14,570 nucleotides of DNA from Candidatus Falkowbacteria bacterium CG10_big_fil_rev_8_21_14_0_10_43_11 (GTDB taxonomy: Bacteria > Patescibacteriota > Patescibacteriia > Patescibacteriales > XYC2-FULL-47-12). Below, piece by piece: positions 1 to 5,526 of this stretch. The stretch's first letter is position 1. The number at the start of each line of letters is the position of its first letter. The translations under genes and the position numbers were made by a program. Location of the stretch: contig PFAS01000026.1 of NCBI GenBank assembly GCA_002778635.1, positions 1 to 14,570 of the forward strand. Reading direction: 5' to 3'. The notes under the pieces are model-generated. The model did not search any database and was not told the DNA's origin. It saw only the letters and a list, made by a program, of their open reading frames with translations.

Positions 1-114
1 GACAAAATTATTAAAGTTATTTTTCTTGGGTTTAACGCTGTAAGCGCGGCAATTTGCCAAATAGAGCTGTTTAACTTTATGCTGATTAATAGCGCTGGTT
101 GTTGCAGTAGGCAT
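1..114 (-). CDS. 5' end of an unidentified protein (partial)
   Basis: An open frame starts at the ATG at 114 and runs off the left edge, giving 38 residues that begin MPTATTSAINQHKVKQLYLA. The visible part is basic and polar, without signal peptide or membrane segment. I do not recognise it. It lies 191 bases downstream of lexA on the same strand and could be read through from it. The opposite strand is also open over the same bases (positions 1-129, ending at a TAG). I prefer the minus frame because its composition looks more like a soluble protein and it has an ATG. No Shine-Dalgarno sequence precedes it. Weak call. Confidence 0.4.
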   Translation of the reverse strand, partial: MPTATTSAINQHKVKQLYLANCRAYSVKPKKNNFNNFV

Positions 115-124
115 ATGTTTATTA

Positions 125-320
125 GTTAGAAAGTTAAAAGTTTATAAAGTTTATAAAGTTAAAAAGCCATAATATTGCCGTCTATATTTATCAGTAAACA
201 AATTAACTCCCACAAGCTTCTCTTTTGCCGCCGCACCAACGGTAATTTGCTAAAATTATTTGATTTTTTTATAGAAATAATCCTCATATCTTTTTACTTT
301 TAACTTTAAAACTTTCTAAC
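125..320. repeat. AT-rich word repeat with imperfect inverted arms, downstream of lexA
   Basis: GTTAGAAAGTTAAAAGT at 125-141 returns in inverted form at 296-320, except that the right arm carries 8 extra bases (AAAACTTT), themselves a variant of its own word. The right arm includes CTTTTTACTTTTAA (290-303), found again at 3681-3694 and 12133-12146, and reaches into the last codons and stop of lexA. Positions 142-289 hold no recognisable gene or clear terminator. Confidence 0.7.
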
Positions 321-884
321 TACGCCTCTCACCACTCCGCCGATATTCATTTCTCCCTGCGGGCGGATAAGCGGATAATTTTTATTCGCCGGTTTCAAAA
401 TCATCTTGCCGTTTTCTTTTTCCAAAAATTTCATGGTCCATTCGTGGTCAACTTCGGCAATGACGATGTCGCCGACTTTGGGCGCGCGGTCTTGCTCCAC
501 TATTACCAAATCTCCTTCATTAATGCCGGCTTCAATCATGGAATCGCCCGTTACTTCCAGTAAATAAGTCTTGTCTTTTTTTTCAATTAAATATTCGTCC
601 AAGCTTAACGCCTCGCCGACCTCTTGTTCGGCCGTTGTCGGCAATCCCGCCTGCACGGTGCCGAGCAACCTAACGCCGAACATATCCGGTCCGGCAATCA
701 GGCGGCCGGTTTCGTCTTTTCCTACCAATCCTTCATCCACAAATTTCGCTACCACTTTGGCTACGGCGTTTTTTGACTGGAAATTAAAAATGCTTAGCAT
801 TTCCGCGTAGCTGGGCAAGCGGCGCGACCGCTGGTAAAAATTGATAAAATGTTTTTTGTAGTTTTGATAATTTTCCTTGGACAT
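306..884 (-). CDS. lexA: LexA, SOS-response transcriptional repressor and self-cleaving peptidase
   Basis: LexA represses DNA-damage genes until RecA-ssDNA filaments trigger its self-cleavage. The 192-residue protein has a helix-turn-helix domain (about residues 1-65; RLPSYAEMLSIF resembles the LexA wing-helix region) followed by an S24 peptidase domain. The scissile bond is Ala79-Gly80 in VQAGLP, the catalytic serine is Ser115 (GDSM) and the lysine is Lys152 (TMKFL), all as expected for a working repressor. Length is typical or slightly short. The ATG at 884 has no Shine-Dalgarno sequence. A consensus promoter with an embedded SOS-like operator lies 75-103 bases upstream, which predicts autoregulation. 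The last codons and stop coincide with an AT-rich word repeat. Confidence 0.96.
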   Translation of the reverse strand: MSKENYQNYKKHFINFYQRSRRLPSYAEMLSIFNFQSKNAVAKVVAKFVDEGLVGKDETGRLIAGPDMFGVRLLGTVQAGLPTTAEQEVGEALSLDEYLIEKKDKTYLLEVTGDSMIEAGINEGDLVIVEQDRAPKVGDIVIAEVDHEWTMKFLEKENGKMILKPANKNYPLIRPQGEMNIGGVVRGVVRKF

Positions 885-904
885 AGATTTAATTTTAGAT
901 TTAT

Positions 905-950
905 GATTTTTGATTTAGGAATTTAAATCTGAAATCCTAAATCTAAAATC
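905..950 (-). repeat. Hairpin-forming word repeat in the lexA 5' leader
   Basis: GATTTTTGATTTAGGA (905-920) and TCCTAAATCTAAAATC (935-950) are complementary over 16 bases with one mismatch, around a 14-base loop. From the predicted promoter, transcription should begin near 951-952, so the mRNA would start almost directly with this stem. The words AAATCTG, ATCTAAAATCTTAA and TAAATCTAAAAT recur at 7587-7618 and 13468-13499. A role in mRNA stability or translation control is inference. Confidence 0.7.
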
Positions 951-958
951 TTAATTCT

Positions 959-987
959 ATTATAGTGTACATTCGTTCACCTGTCAA
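959..987 (-). promoter_or_regulatory. lexA promoter with SOS operator in the spacer
   Basis: On the minus strand the sequence reads TTGACA (982-987), a 17-base spacer, then TATAAT (959-964): a perfect sigma70 promoter. Inside the spacer lies GAACGAATGTAC (967-978), one base from the palindrome GAAC-N4-GTTC typical of LexA boxes in Firmicutes and related bacteria. Repressor bound there would cover both promoter elements, the usual design for lexA autoregulation. The operator assignment rests on motif match and position. Confidence 0.88.
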
Positions 988-1097
988 AATAGATAAATCT
1001 TAAGTGATTTTATCGCTAATTTAAAATAAAATAATGTTTATTATCATTTCTCTGTTATTTGCCTGCCTGCAGTATTAAATGCAAAGCTGTTTAACAT

Positions 1098-1106
1098 TGT
1101 GGATAA
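1098..1106 (-). promoter_or_regulatory. Perfect DnaA-box sequence (isolated)
   Basis: The minus strand reads TTATCCACA, the consensus DnaA box, just upstream of the promoter of the plus-strand gene at 1186. No second consensus box was noticed nearby (2059-2067 has only TTATCAACA), and there is no dnaA or dnaN here, so this is not evidence for an origin. It could be a regulatory site or chance. Confidence 0.4.
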
Positions 1107-1110
1107 CTTT

Positions 1111-1139
1111 TTGACAAACAAAAATAAATAGTGTTAAAT
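1111..1139 (+). promoter_or_regulatory. Promoter of the unknown gene at 1186
   Basis: TTGACA (1111-1116), a 17-base spacer and TTAAAT (1134-1139): a perfect -35 with a moderate -10 (4 of 6). It lies 46 bases upstream of the ATG and is divergent from the lexA promoter. Confidence 0.6.
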
Positions 1140-1185
1140 GAAAACACCCAAAACATAATGATCTTTAAAATAAAGGAGATTTGAG

Positions 1186-1557
1186 ATGAACACCTTAAAA
1201 AAGGAAAAACCGTTATGGCATGATTACGCGGCGCAAGAAGTGGAAAGAATCGTCGACAATAAATGGTTCATTCCTGAGGAAGCGGGAAAGCAGGTGGAGA
1301 TTAAAAATCAAAAAATTGATTACAAAATTGACGCCCGCGACAAGCAAAATCGTTTCATTATTTGTATTTCATTTCTGAAAAACTGCCGAATTGAGAAGAC
1401 TGATCTGCCCGAGTTAACTTGCAGATTGAAACAAATAAGAGTTACTTTAAAAAATAATCAATTCTTCAAAGACCATAAAGAATATTTTTACTTTACTTCC
1501 AGCGCTCCAATAAACATGTTGAACATCTTGATTGAAGAATTAGAAAAATCATGTTAG
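1186..1557 (+). CDS. Unknown conserved-type protein, divergent from lexA
   Basis: A 123-residue, basic, apparently cytoplasmic protein that I do not recognise. It has one of the only two clear Shine-Dalgarno sequences in the window, AAGGAG at 1173-1178, seven bases before the ATG. That, the promoter at 1111-1139 and the terminator at 1583-1622 make it a convincing single-gene transcription unit. The middle (IDYKIDARDKQNRFIICISF, then LKN and ELTCRLKQIRVTLKN) alternates beta-like hydrophobic stretches with a basic helix, loosely like a small nuclease-fold or nucleic-acid-binding core; this is speculation. There is no signal peptide or membrane segment. Placement back-to-back with lexA invites a DNA-damage role, but I see no SOS box on its own promoter. 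Confidence 0.8.
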   Translation: MNTLKKEKPLWHDYAAQEVERIVDNKWFIPEEAGKQVEIKNQKIDYKIDARDKQNRFIICISFLKNCRIEKTDLPELTCRLKQIRVTLKNNQFFKDHKEYFYFTSSAPINMLNILIEELEKSC

Positions 1558-1582
1558 GAAAAAATTAAATTTTCCAAAAATC

Positions 1583-1622
1583 AAAAACCGCCGTGGATTC
1601 CTGCACGGCGGCTTTTTCTTTT
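1583..1622. terminator. Bidirectional intrinsic terminator
   Basis: CCGCCGTG (1588-1595) pairs perfectly with CACGGCGG (1604-1611) around an 8-base loop. The plus strand continues with a T-rich run (TTTTTCTTTT), and the minus strand with TTTTTGATTTTT. It therefore serves the plus-strand gene ending at 1557 and the minus-strand hup gene. Confidence 0.92.
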
Positions 1623-1635
1623 CCTCTCGCTTGTC

Positions 1636-1685
1636 TTCCCTCCCCTCGCCCTAAGGGAGAGGGGGTTGGGGGGGGTGAGGGGGGG
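1636..1685. repeat. Palindromic GC-rich intergenic repeat with long G runs
   Basis: CCCTCGCCCTAAGGGAGAGGG is a near-perfect palindrome with one mismatch. It runs into G tracts of 5 (1661-1665), 8 (1668-1675) and 7 (1679-1685), preceded by GGG at 1655-1657. The core resembles the C-rich/G-rich hairpins at 12446-12505. The four G tracts fit the simple G-quadruplex pattern. It lies between a terminator and the end of hup; no gene is visible at 1623-1750. Confidence 0.6.
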
Positions 1686-1750
1686 AATTTATTTTACTTT
1701 TTCTTTCCTTATCAAATAATCTAACATCATCTAACAGGGTAATACTAAAA

Positions 1751-2032
1751 TTATAGTACTGCCTCTTTCGCGGCTTTGGCGACGCGGAATTTAACCACGG
1801 TTTTAGCCGCGATTTTAATAGATTCTCCGGTCGCCGGATTGCGACCCATGCGCTCTTTGCGATGCATTTTAACTAATTTACCGATTCCCGGGATGGTGAA
1901 TTCACCGGCTGACTTTACTTCTTTGTAAGCCAGATTAGTTATCGTCTCCAGCAGAGTGCCTACTTCTTTTTTGCTGACGCCGGTGGCTTCCGCCAAGGCA
2001 TTGAGCAGTTGGCCTTTGGTCATTTTTGCCAT
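1751..2032 (-). CDS. hup: HU-family DNA-binding protein
   Basis: HU is the small dimeric nucleoid protein that bends and compacts DNA. The 93-residue length is typical. The N-terminal helical half (MTKGQLLNALAEATGVSKKE) forms the dimer body, the core has GEFTIPGIGKL (43-53), and the DNA-binding arm carries GRNPATGE (63-70), whose proline intercalates in DNA. An IHF subunit is the main alternative, but the arm and the single copy fit HU better. The ATG at 2032 is used here; one at 2023 is also possible. No Shine-Dalgarno sequence is visible. The gene is monocistronic, between the terminator at 1583-1622 and the -10 box at 2052-2057. Confidence 0.96.
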   Translation of the reverse strand: MAKMTKGQLLNALAEATGVSKKEVGTLLETITNLAYKEVKSAGEFTIPGIGKLVKMHRKERMGRNPATGESIKIAAKTVVKFRVAKAAKEAVL

Positions 2033-2051
2033 AGATTTTATAAGTTAGTAA

Positions 2052-2057
2052 ATTATA
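2052..2057 (-). promoter_or_regulatory. -10 box of the hup promoter
   Basis: A perfect TATAAT on the minus strand, 20 bases before the hup ATG, with only T-rich sequence where the -35 would be. The predicted leader is very short, about 13 bases. Confidence 0.55.
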
Positions 2058-2162
2058 GTTATCAACACCTTTAAAAAACCTAATAAAATAATAGCATATT
2101 TAAAAAAACCCCACAAATTCCTTATTTTTAAAAATTAATAATCGCCTTTGCATTTTTGCGTT

Positions 2163-2206
2163 TAAAAAAGAAAAACGGCAATGGGCGTAATTAAGCCGCA
2201 TTGCCG
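2163..2206 (-). terminator. Intrinsic terminator of the purM-like gene
   Basis: CGGCAATG (2176-2183) pairs with CATTGCCG (2199-2206), and an inner GGC/GCC pairing extends the stem across one bulged base. On the minus strand it is followed by TTTTTCTTTTTT (2163-2175). It lies 23 bases past the stop codon at 2230. Confidence 0.9.
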
Positions 2207-2229
2207 CTATTTTGATGATTGATAGCATA

Positions 2230-3303
2230 TTAATCCTGATAGCGGCCGCAAAATTGAACTTGCGGTTCGCCGTCTTTTCGCTTGATAACGCAACCAATAT
2301 CACTTGCCTCAATATCGTCTATTTCTCCTTTGGCAACTATAGATACTACCATAATTCCCTGATTGAAGACTCTGTTCATTTCAGCGTCGTCAATCTTGCC
2401 TATTTCTTGAGCCAGCGCAAATATCGGGGGCCGTCTCCATGTGTTGCAATATATTTCCACGGCGAAATCCGGCGGCAAAATGCGCGAAATGTTTTCTACC
2501 ATTCCCCCGCCGGTGATGTGCGCATGGCCGGAAAATACAACGCCGTGTTGGCGCTGATATTCAATCGCTTTTATCCAAATCGGCGTTGGTCGCAACAGCG
2601 CCGCCGCGAGCGTTTCTCCGAGTTCGGGAACATATTCCGCTAATCGTTCCCGAACGCGGGCAATACTGCTTCCGAATCCGAAATTATGAAGCAAGCGTTG
2701 CCAAGCGGTATCGCGTATTTTTAAGCCGAATACTTTACGCAACAGCGAAAAACCGTTTGACGCCGGCCCATTTGACGGCCAACCGTACACAATTTGTCCC
2801 GGCCGCACCGGAGCGTATATTAAGTTCGCGTCAGAAAACCCAATCACCGTTGTGTCCAAATCAACCATCCACGAATAAGGAAACATGTCCGGTAATTCCG
2901 CGGTTTCGCCGCCAATTAACTCACAACCGCAATACTGGCAGGCCTTAATAAGATTTTCAATGATGGCGATGTGCTTTTCCGATTCAAGACGCGCTACTTG
3001 CAACGTATCCAACAAAGCGGCTGGCCGCGCGCCGGAAATATAAGTATCCACCAAACTCATCGCGGTCGCGCCATAAGCCAGCGCATCCCACCGGCCGCAC
3101 AAAGCGTCCAAGATTGCGGCTGTGCCCCGTCCATCCGTTGAAGCTTCAAAAGACTTCGCTCCTTCCGGAATGGCTAGGCCGCCGGCAAATCTGCCGATGT
3201 TTTCTGCCGTTTTCGGCCAAGCTTTTTTTACTCTTTCTTTAATCATTTGGGCAAATAAATTGCCTGCGTCAATATTAACGCCTGATTGTTGGCATGTTGC
3301 CAT
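2230..3303 (-). CDS. purM: PurM-family protein (AIR synthase-like), diverged
   Basis: PurM closes FGAM to aminoimidazole ribotide with ATP in purine synthesis. The 357-residue protein has the family's overall layout: GVNIDAGN (8-15), DGRGTA (57-62), GGETAE (131-136), HITGGG (262-267) and FNQG (313-316). Several signature positions differ from E. coli PurM. The N-terminal KDAGV-type lysine is Gln, DGVGTK has become DGRGTA (lysine lost), CVND has become SLVD, and FNCG has become FNQG. It may therefore be a rapidly evolving AIR synthase or a paralogue with another substrate. I start it at the ATG at 3303, preceded by AGGA (spacing 5) and GGGAGG (spacing 10); the frame also stays open to a TTG at 3363. 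No other purine gene is nearby. It may share a transcript with the tRNA-Arg upstream. Confidence 0.85.
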   Translation of the reverse strand: MATCQQSGVNIDAGNLFAQMIKERVKKAWPKTAENIGRFAGGLAIPEGAKSFEASTDGRGTAAILDALCGRWDALAYGATAMSLVDTYISGARPAALLDTLQVARLESEKHIAIIENLIKACQYCGCELIGGETAELPDMFPYSWMVDLDTTVIGFSDANLIYAPVRPGQIVYGWPSNGPASNGFSLLRKVFGLKIRDTAWQRLLHNFGFGSSIARVRERLAEYVPELGETLAAALLRPTPIWIKAIEYQRQHGVVFSGHAHITGGGMVENISRILPPDFAVEIYCNTWRRPPIFALAQEIGKIDDAEMNRVFNQGIMVVSIVAKGEIDDIEASDIGCVIKRKDGEPQVQFCGRYQD

Positions 3304-3308
3304 CTCTT

Positions 3309-3319
3309 TCCTGCCTCCC
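3309..3319 (-). promoter_or_regulatory. Ribosome binding site deciding the purM-like start
   Basis: The minus strand reads GGGAGGCAGGA just before the ATG at 3303. In a window with almost no Shine-Dalgarno sequences this favours 3303 over the in-frame TTG at 3363, whose extra 20 residues do not look like PurM. Confidence 0.75.
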
Positions 3320-3389
3320 TTTTTTTTGAATTTTAAAGAGAACAAATCTCCTTTAGTATTCAAAGGGATTAACCCTTTAAAAATACCTG

Positions 3390-3461
3390 TGCTCCCATGA
3401 GGAATCGAACCTCAACTTTCAGCTCCGGAGGCTGACGCTCTATCCGTTGAGCTATGGGAGC
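3390..3461 (-). tRNA. tRNA-Arg, anticodon CCG
   Basis: The 72-base minus-strand sequence folds into a full cloverleaf. The acceptor stem is GCTCCCA/TGGGAGC, the D stem GCTC/GAGC, the anticodon stem TCAGC/GCTGA with loop CTCCGGA, and the T arm TGAGG-TTCGATT-CCTCA. The anticodon is CCG (bases 3428-3426), reading CGG arginine codons. CCA is not encoded (the 3' end reads ACAGG), so it must be added by CCA-adding enzyme. No intron. A short hairpin, AAAGGG/CCCTTT, at 3362-3378 lies downstream toward the purM-like gene. Confidence 0.97.
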
Positions 3462-3468
3462 AAAATAT

Positions 3469-3497
3469 GTTATGCGTTACACGTTATGAGTTATGCG
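3469..3497. repeat. Word repeat upstream of the tRNA
   Basis: GTTATGCGTTAC, GTTATGAG and TTATGCG follow each other as near-copies of one 8-base word, directly upstream of the tRNA 5' end. Any tRNA promoter must lie in or next to it; TAACAT on the minus strand near 3465-3470 is a possible -10. I see no other use for it. Confidence 0.55.
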
Positions 3498-3557
3498 CTT
3501 GTGTCTTCTTTAATTTCTCATTACCACAGCTATTTGTCAAATGCCAAAAAGCATTAA

Positions 3558-3646
3558 AACATAAAAACACGAGACCATTAAAACACAAGAATACTCCCAG
3601 CGCTTTATTTTGTTTTTATGCTTTTTTGTTTTTATGTTTTTATGTT
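3558..3646. repeat. Inverted word repeat upstream of pilB
   Basis: The left arm (3558-3591) holds AACATAAAAACAC, five bases, then CATTAAAACACAAGAA. The same 34-base unit returns at 5441-5474 with 32 of 34 bases identical. The right arm carries the complement TGTTTTTATGTT twice (3627-3638 and 3635-3646), so the unit can fold into a long AT hairpin around a loop near 3592-3610. Its right end merges with the pilB -10 box. Confidence 0.8.
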
Positions 3647-3651
3647 ATAAT
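3643..3651 (+). promoter_or_regulatory. Extended -10 promoter of the pilus operon (pilB)
   Basis: TGTTATAAT is a perfect extended -10 element at the T-rich end of the word repeat. There is no good -35, only a T tract. It predicts a start near 3658 and a leader of about 54 bases before the pilB ATG. Confidence 0.65.
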
Positions 3652-3680
3652 TAACATAACTGAAAATCACTTTTTTTCTG

Positions 3681-3694
3681 CTTTTTACTTTTAA
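3681..3694. repeat. Copy of the 14-base word CTTTTTACTTTTAA
   Basis: Exact copies of this 14-mer lie at 290-303 (overlapping the space after lexA), here in the pilB leader, and at 12133-12146 (beyond the nifU stop). Confidence 0.7.
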
Positions 3695-3711
3695 ATTTTA
3701 ACTTGTTTTCA

Positions 3712-5442
3712 ATGTTTAGCGACGACCGGCTCAAACAAATACTTTTAGGCGCAAAAATAATCGCCGACCAAAAAACGGTTGACGACCTTTTTGCCAAAGC
3801 GCAGGCGGAAAAAACGCATCTGGAAAACTATCTGCTGAATAACAAAATCATTTCCGAACAAACGCTTTACGCCGGAGCGGCTGATTATTTTAAAGTCCCT
3901 TTTGTTAATTTAAAAAAACAGCTTATACGGCAGGATATTTTGAACCTCATACCGGAAATGGCGGCGCAAGAGCATAAAATCATCGCTTTTGACAAAGACG
4001 AGCAAAAAATAAAAATCGCGCTGTTAGACCCGACTAATCTGGAAATACTGGAATTTATCAGTAAAAAAACAAACCTGGAACCGGAAATTTATTTATCCTC
4101 GCCCGACAGTTTGGACGACGCGCTCAAACAATACCGCAAAGACATGCAAAGCGAATTTAAAGTGATTAATGAGGGAGCGGACGACGCTAAAGGCAAGAAA
4201 AAAAAATCAGAGGAGGCAAAGTTGGAATTGCCGATTGTAAAAATTATTGACACCTTGCTGGAGCAAGCTTTTTATGAAAATGCGTCCGACATCCACATTG
4301 AGCCGACGGAAAAAGAAACCGCCGTTCGCTACCGCGTTGACGGAATACTGATGAATGTCATGACTTTGCCCAAAACGGCTCACGCGGCTTTGGTCGCGCG
4401 CATAAAAGTGCTTGCTAATTTAAAAATAGACGAGCACCGCTTGCCGCAAGACGGGCGCTTTAAAATCATCCAAGCAAATAATAAAATTTCTTTCCGCGTT
4501 TCCATCCTGCCGACGCTTTACGGGGAAAAAGTTGTCATGCGCCTGCTGGAAGAAAAACCGCAGATAATGAGCTTGGAGCAAATCGGTTTTCAGCCCAAAA
4601 GCCTGGAAATAGTCAAAAAAAACATTAAAAAACCGCATGGCATGATTTTAGTCACCGGTCCGACCGGCAGCGGCAAAACCACCACCCTTTATACTATTTT
4701 AAACATGCTTAATTCGCCGAAAGTGAATATTTCCACGATTGAAGACCCAATTGAATACAGCATTCCGCGCGTTAACCAAAGCCAAGTCAACCCCAAAATC
4801 GGTTATACTTTCGCGAACGGGCTTAGAGCGCTCCTGCGCCAAGACCCCAATATTATCATGGTTGGAGAAATCCGCGACAACGAAACGGCGGAAATTGCCA
4901 TCCATGCCGCCCTAACCGGCCATTTAGTGCTCTCTACCCTGCATACCAACGACGCCCTGACGACTTTACCCCGCCTGCTGGAAATGAACGTTCCCAGTTT
5001 CTTGGTTGCTTCCACCACCAATTTGATAATCGCCCAGCGGCTGGTGCGCAAAATCTGCCGTGAATGCATCCAAAGTTATTATTTGGATAAAGACGAAATT
5101 GCCCAGTTAAAAAAACAAATAAACCTGGATAAAATCATGGCGAGTTTGCAAGCGGAAAAAATTGTGACGGAAACGGAGAAAAATTTTGAAAAACTTTTAT
5201 TTTACAAAGGTAAAGGATGTCCGGAGTGCGGCAATACCGGCTATAAGGGCCGCACGGGAATTTACGAAACGCTTTCTATTACGCCCGAACTTGCCAAATT
5301 AATTGCCAAAGGCGCGCCGGAATCGGAATTGCGCGAAGAAGCGGCCAAGCAAGGGATGCTGAAGATGATAGAGGACGGTTTTGCCAAAGCGAAAAACGGC
5401 ATCACTACCATTGAAGAAGTGTTGCGAGTTACGAAAGAATAA
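3712..5442 (+). CDS. pilB: PilB/GspE-family type IV pilus assembly ATPase
   Basis: PilB is the cytoplasmic hexameric ATPase that drives pilin polymerisation through PilC. The protein has 576 residues from the ATG at 3712; a TTG at 3703 is in frame but I prefer the ATG. In order it shows an N-terminal GspE/MshE-type domain (about 1-130), a charged linker with KKKKSEEAK, the arginine-rich domain (SDIHIEPTEKETAVRYRVDG), Walker A GPTGSGKT (316-323), Walker B region DPNIIMVGEIRD (378-389), and a zinc-type pair of CxxC motifs (C449/C452 and C503/C506). The zinc motifs and N-terminal domain favour PilB over the retraction ATPase PilT. It is the first gene of the pilus locus. No Shine-Dalgarno sequence is seen. 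Confidence 0.96.
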   Translation: MFSDDRLKQILLGAKIIADQKTVDDLFAKAQAEKTHLENYLLNNKIISEQTLYAGAADYFKVPFVNLKKQLIRQDILNLIPEMAAQEHKIIAFDKDEQKIKIALLDPTNLEILEFISKKTNLEPEIYLSSPDSLDDALKQYRKDMQSEFKVINEGADDAKGKKKKSEEAKLELPIVKIIDTLLEQAFYENASDIHIEPTEKETAVRYRVDGILMNVMTLPKTAHAALVARIKVLANLKIDEHRLPQDGRFKIIQANNKISFRVSILPTLYGEKVVMRLLEEKPQIMSLEQIGFQPKSLEIVKKNIKKPHGMILVTGPTGSGKTTTLYTILNMLNSPKVNISTIEDPIEYSIPRVNQSQVNPKIGYTFANGLRALLRQDPNIIMVGEIRDNETAEIAIHAALTGHLVLSTLHTNDALTTLPRLLEMNVPSFLVASTTNLIIAQRLVRKICRECIQSYYLDKDEIAQLKKQINLDKIMASLQAEKIVTETEKNFEKLLFYKGKGCPECGNTGYKGRTGIYETLSITPELAKLIAKGAPESELREEAAKQGMLKMIEDGFAKAKNGITTIEEVLRVTKE

Positions 5443-5521
5443 CATAAAAACACCAGAACATTAAAACACAAGAACATAAAAACAATAGAGTATTTTGTTT
5501 TAATATTTTTATGTTTTAATG
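5441..5521. repeat. Inverted word repeat between pilB and pilC
   Basis: This is the second copy of the 34-base unit (5441-5474; AACATAAAAACAC, CAGAA, CATTAAAACACAAGAA), starting inside the pilB stop codon. The opposite arm ends with TTTTTATGTTTTAATG (5506-5521), a 16-mer repeated exactly at 9471-9486 before pilM. The two arms can pair around a loop near 5485-5496. No -10 box follows, so here it probably affects mRNA folding between pilB and pilC rather than initiation. Confidence 0.8.
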
Positions 5522-5526
5522 ATTTT

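Noticed and set aside
1..129. Plus-strand open frame at the left edge
   Set aside because: It is open but has no start in the window and a less natural composition than the minus-strand frame; kept only as an alternative.
571..810. Open frame on the strand opposite lexA
   Set aside because: Lies entirely inside lexA, matches no family that I recognise and has no ribosome site.
1098..2067. Replication origin near the DnaA box
   Set aside because: Only one consensus box and one weak variant, no clustered boxes, and no dnaA or dnaN.
2212..2948. Open frames on the plus strand opposite the purM-like gene
   Set aside because: They are antisense to a clear PurM-family protein and have unnatural composition.
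3304..3363. Upstream TTG start of the purM-like gene
   Set aside because: The extra 20 residues do not resemble the family, and the Shine-Dalgarno sequence is placed for the ATG at 3303.
3541..3655. Possible CRISPR array in the repetitive AT-rich spacers
   Set aside because: Repeats are short, irregular in spacing and present as single or inverted copies; there are no unique spacers of constant length and no cas genes.
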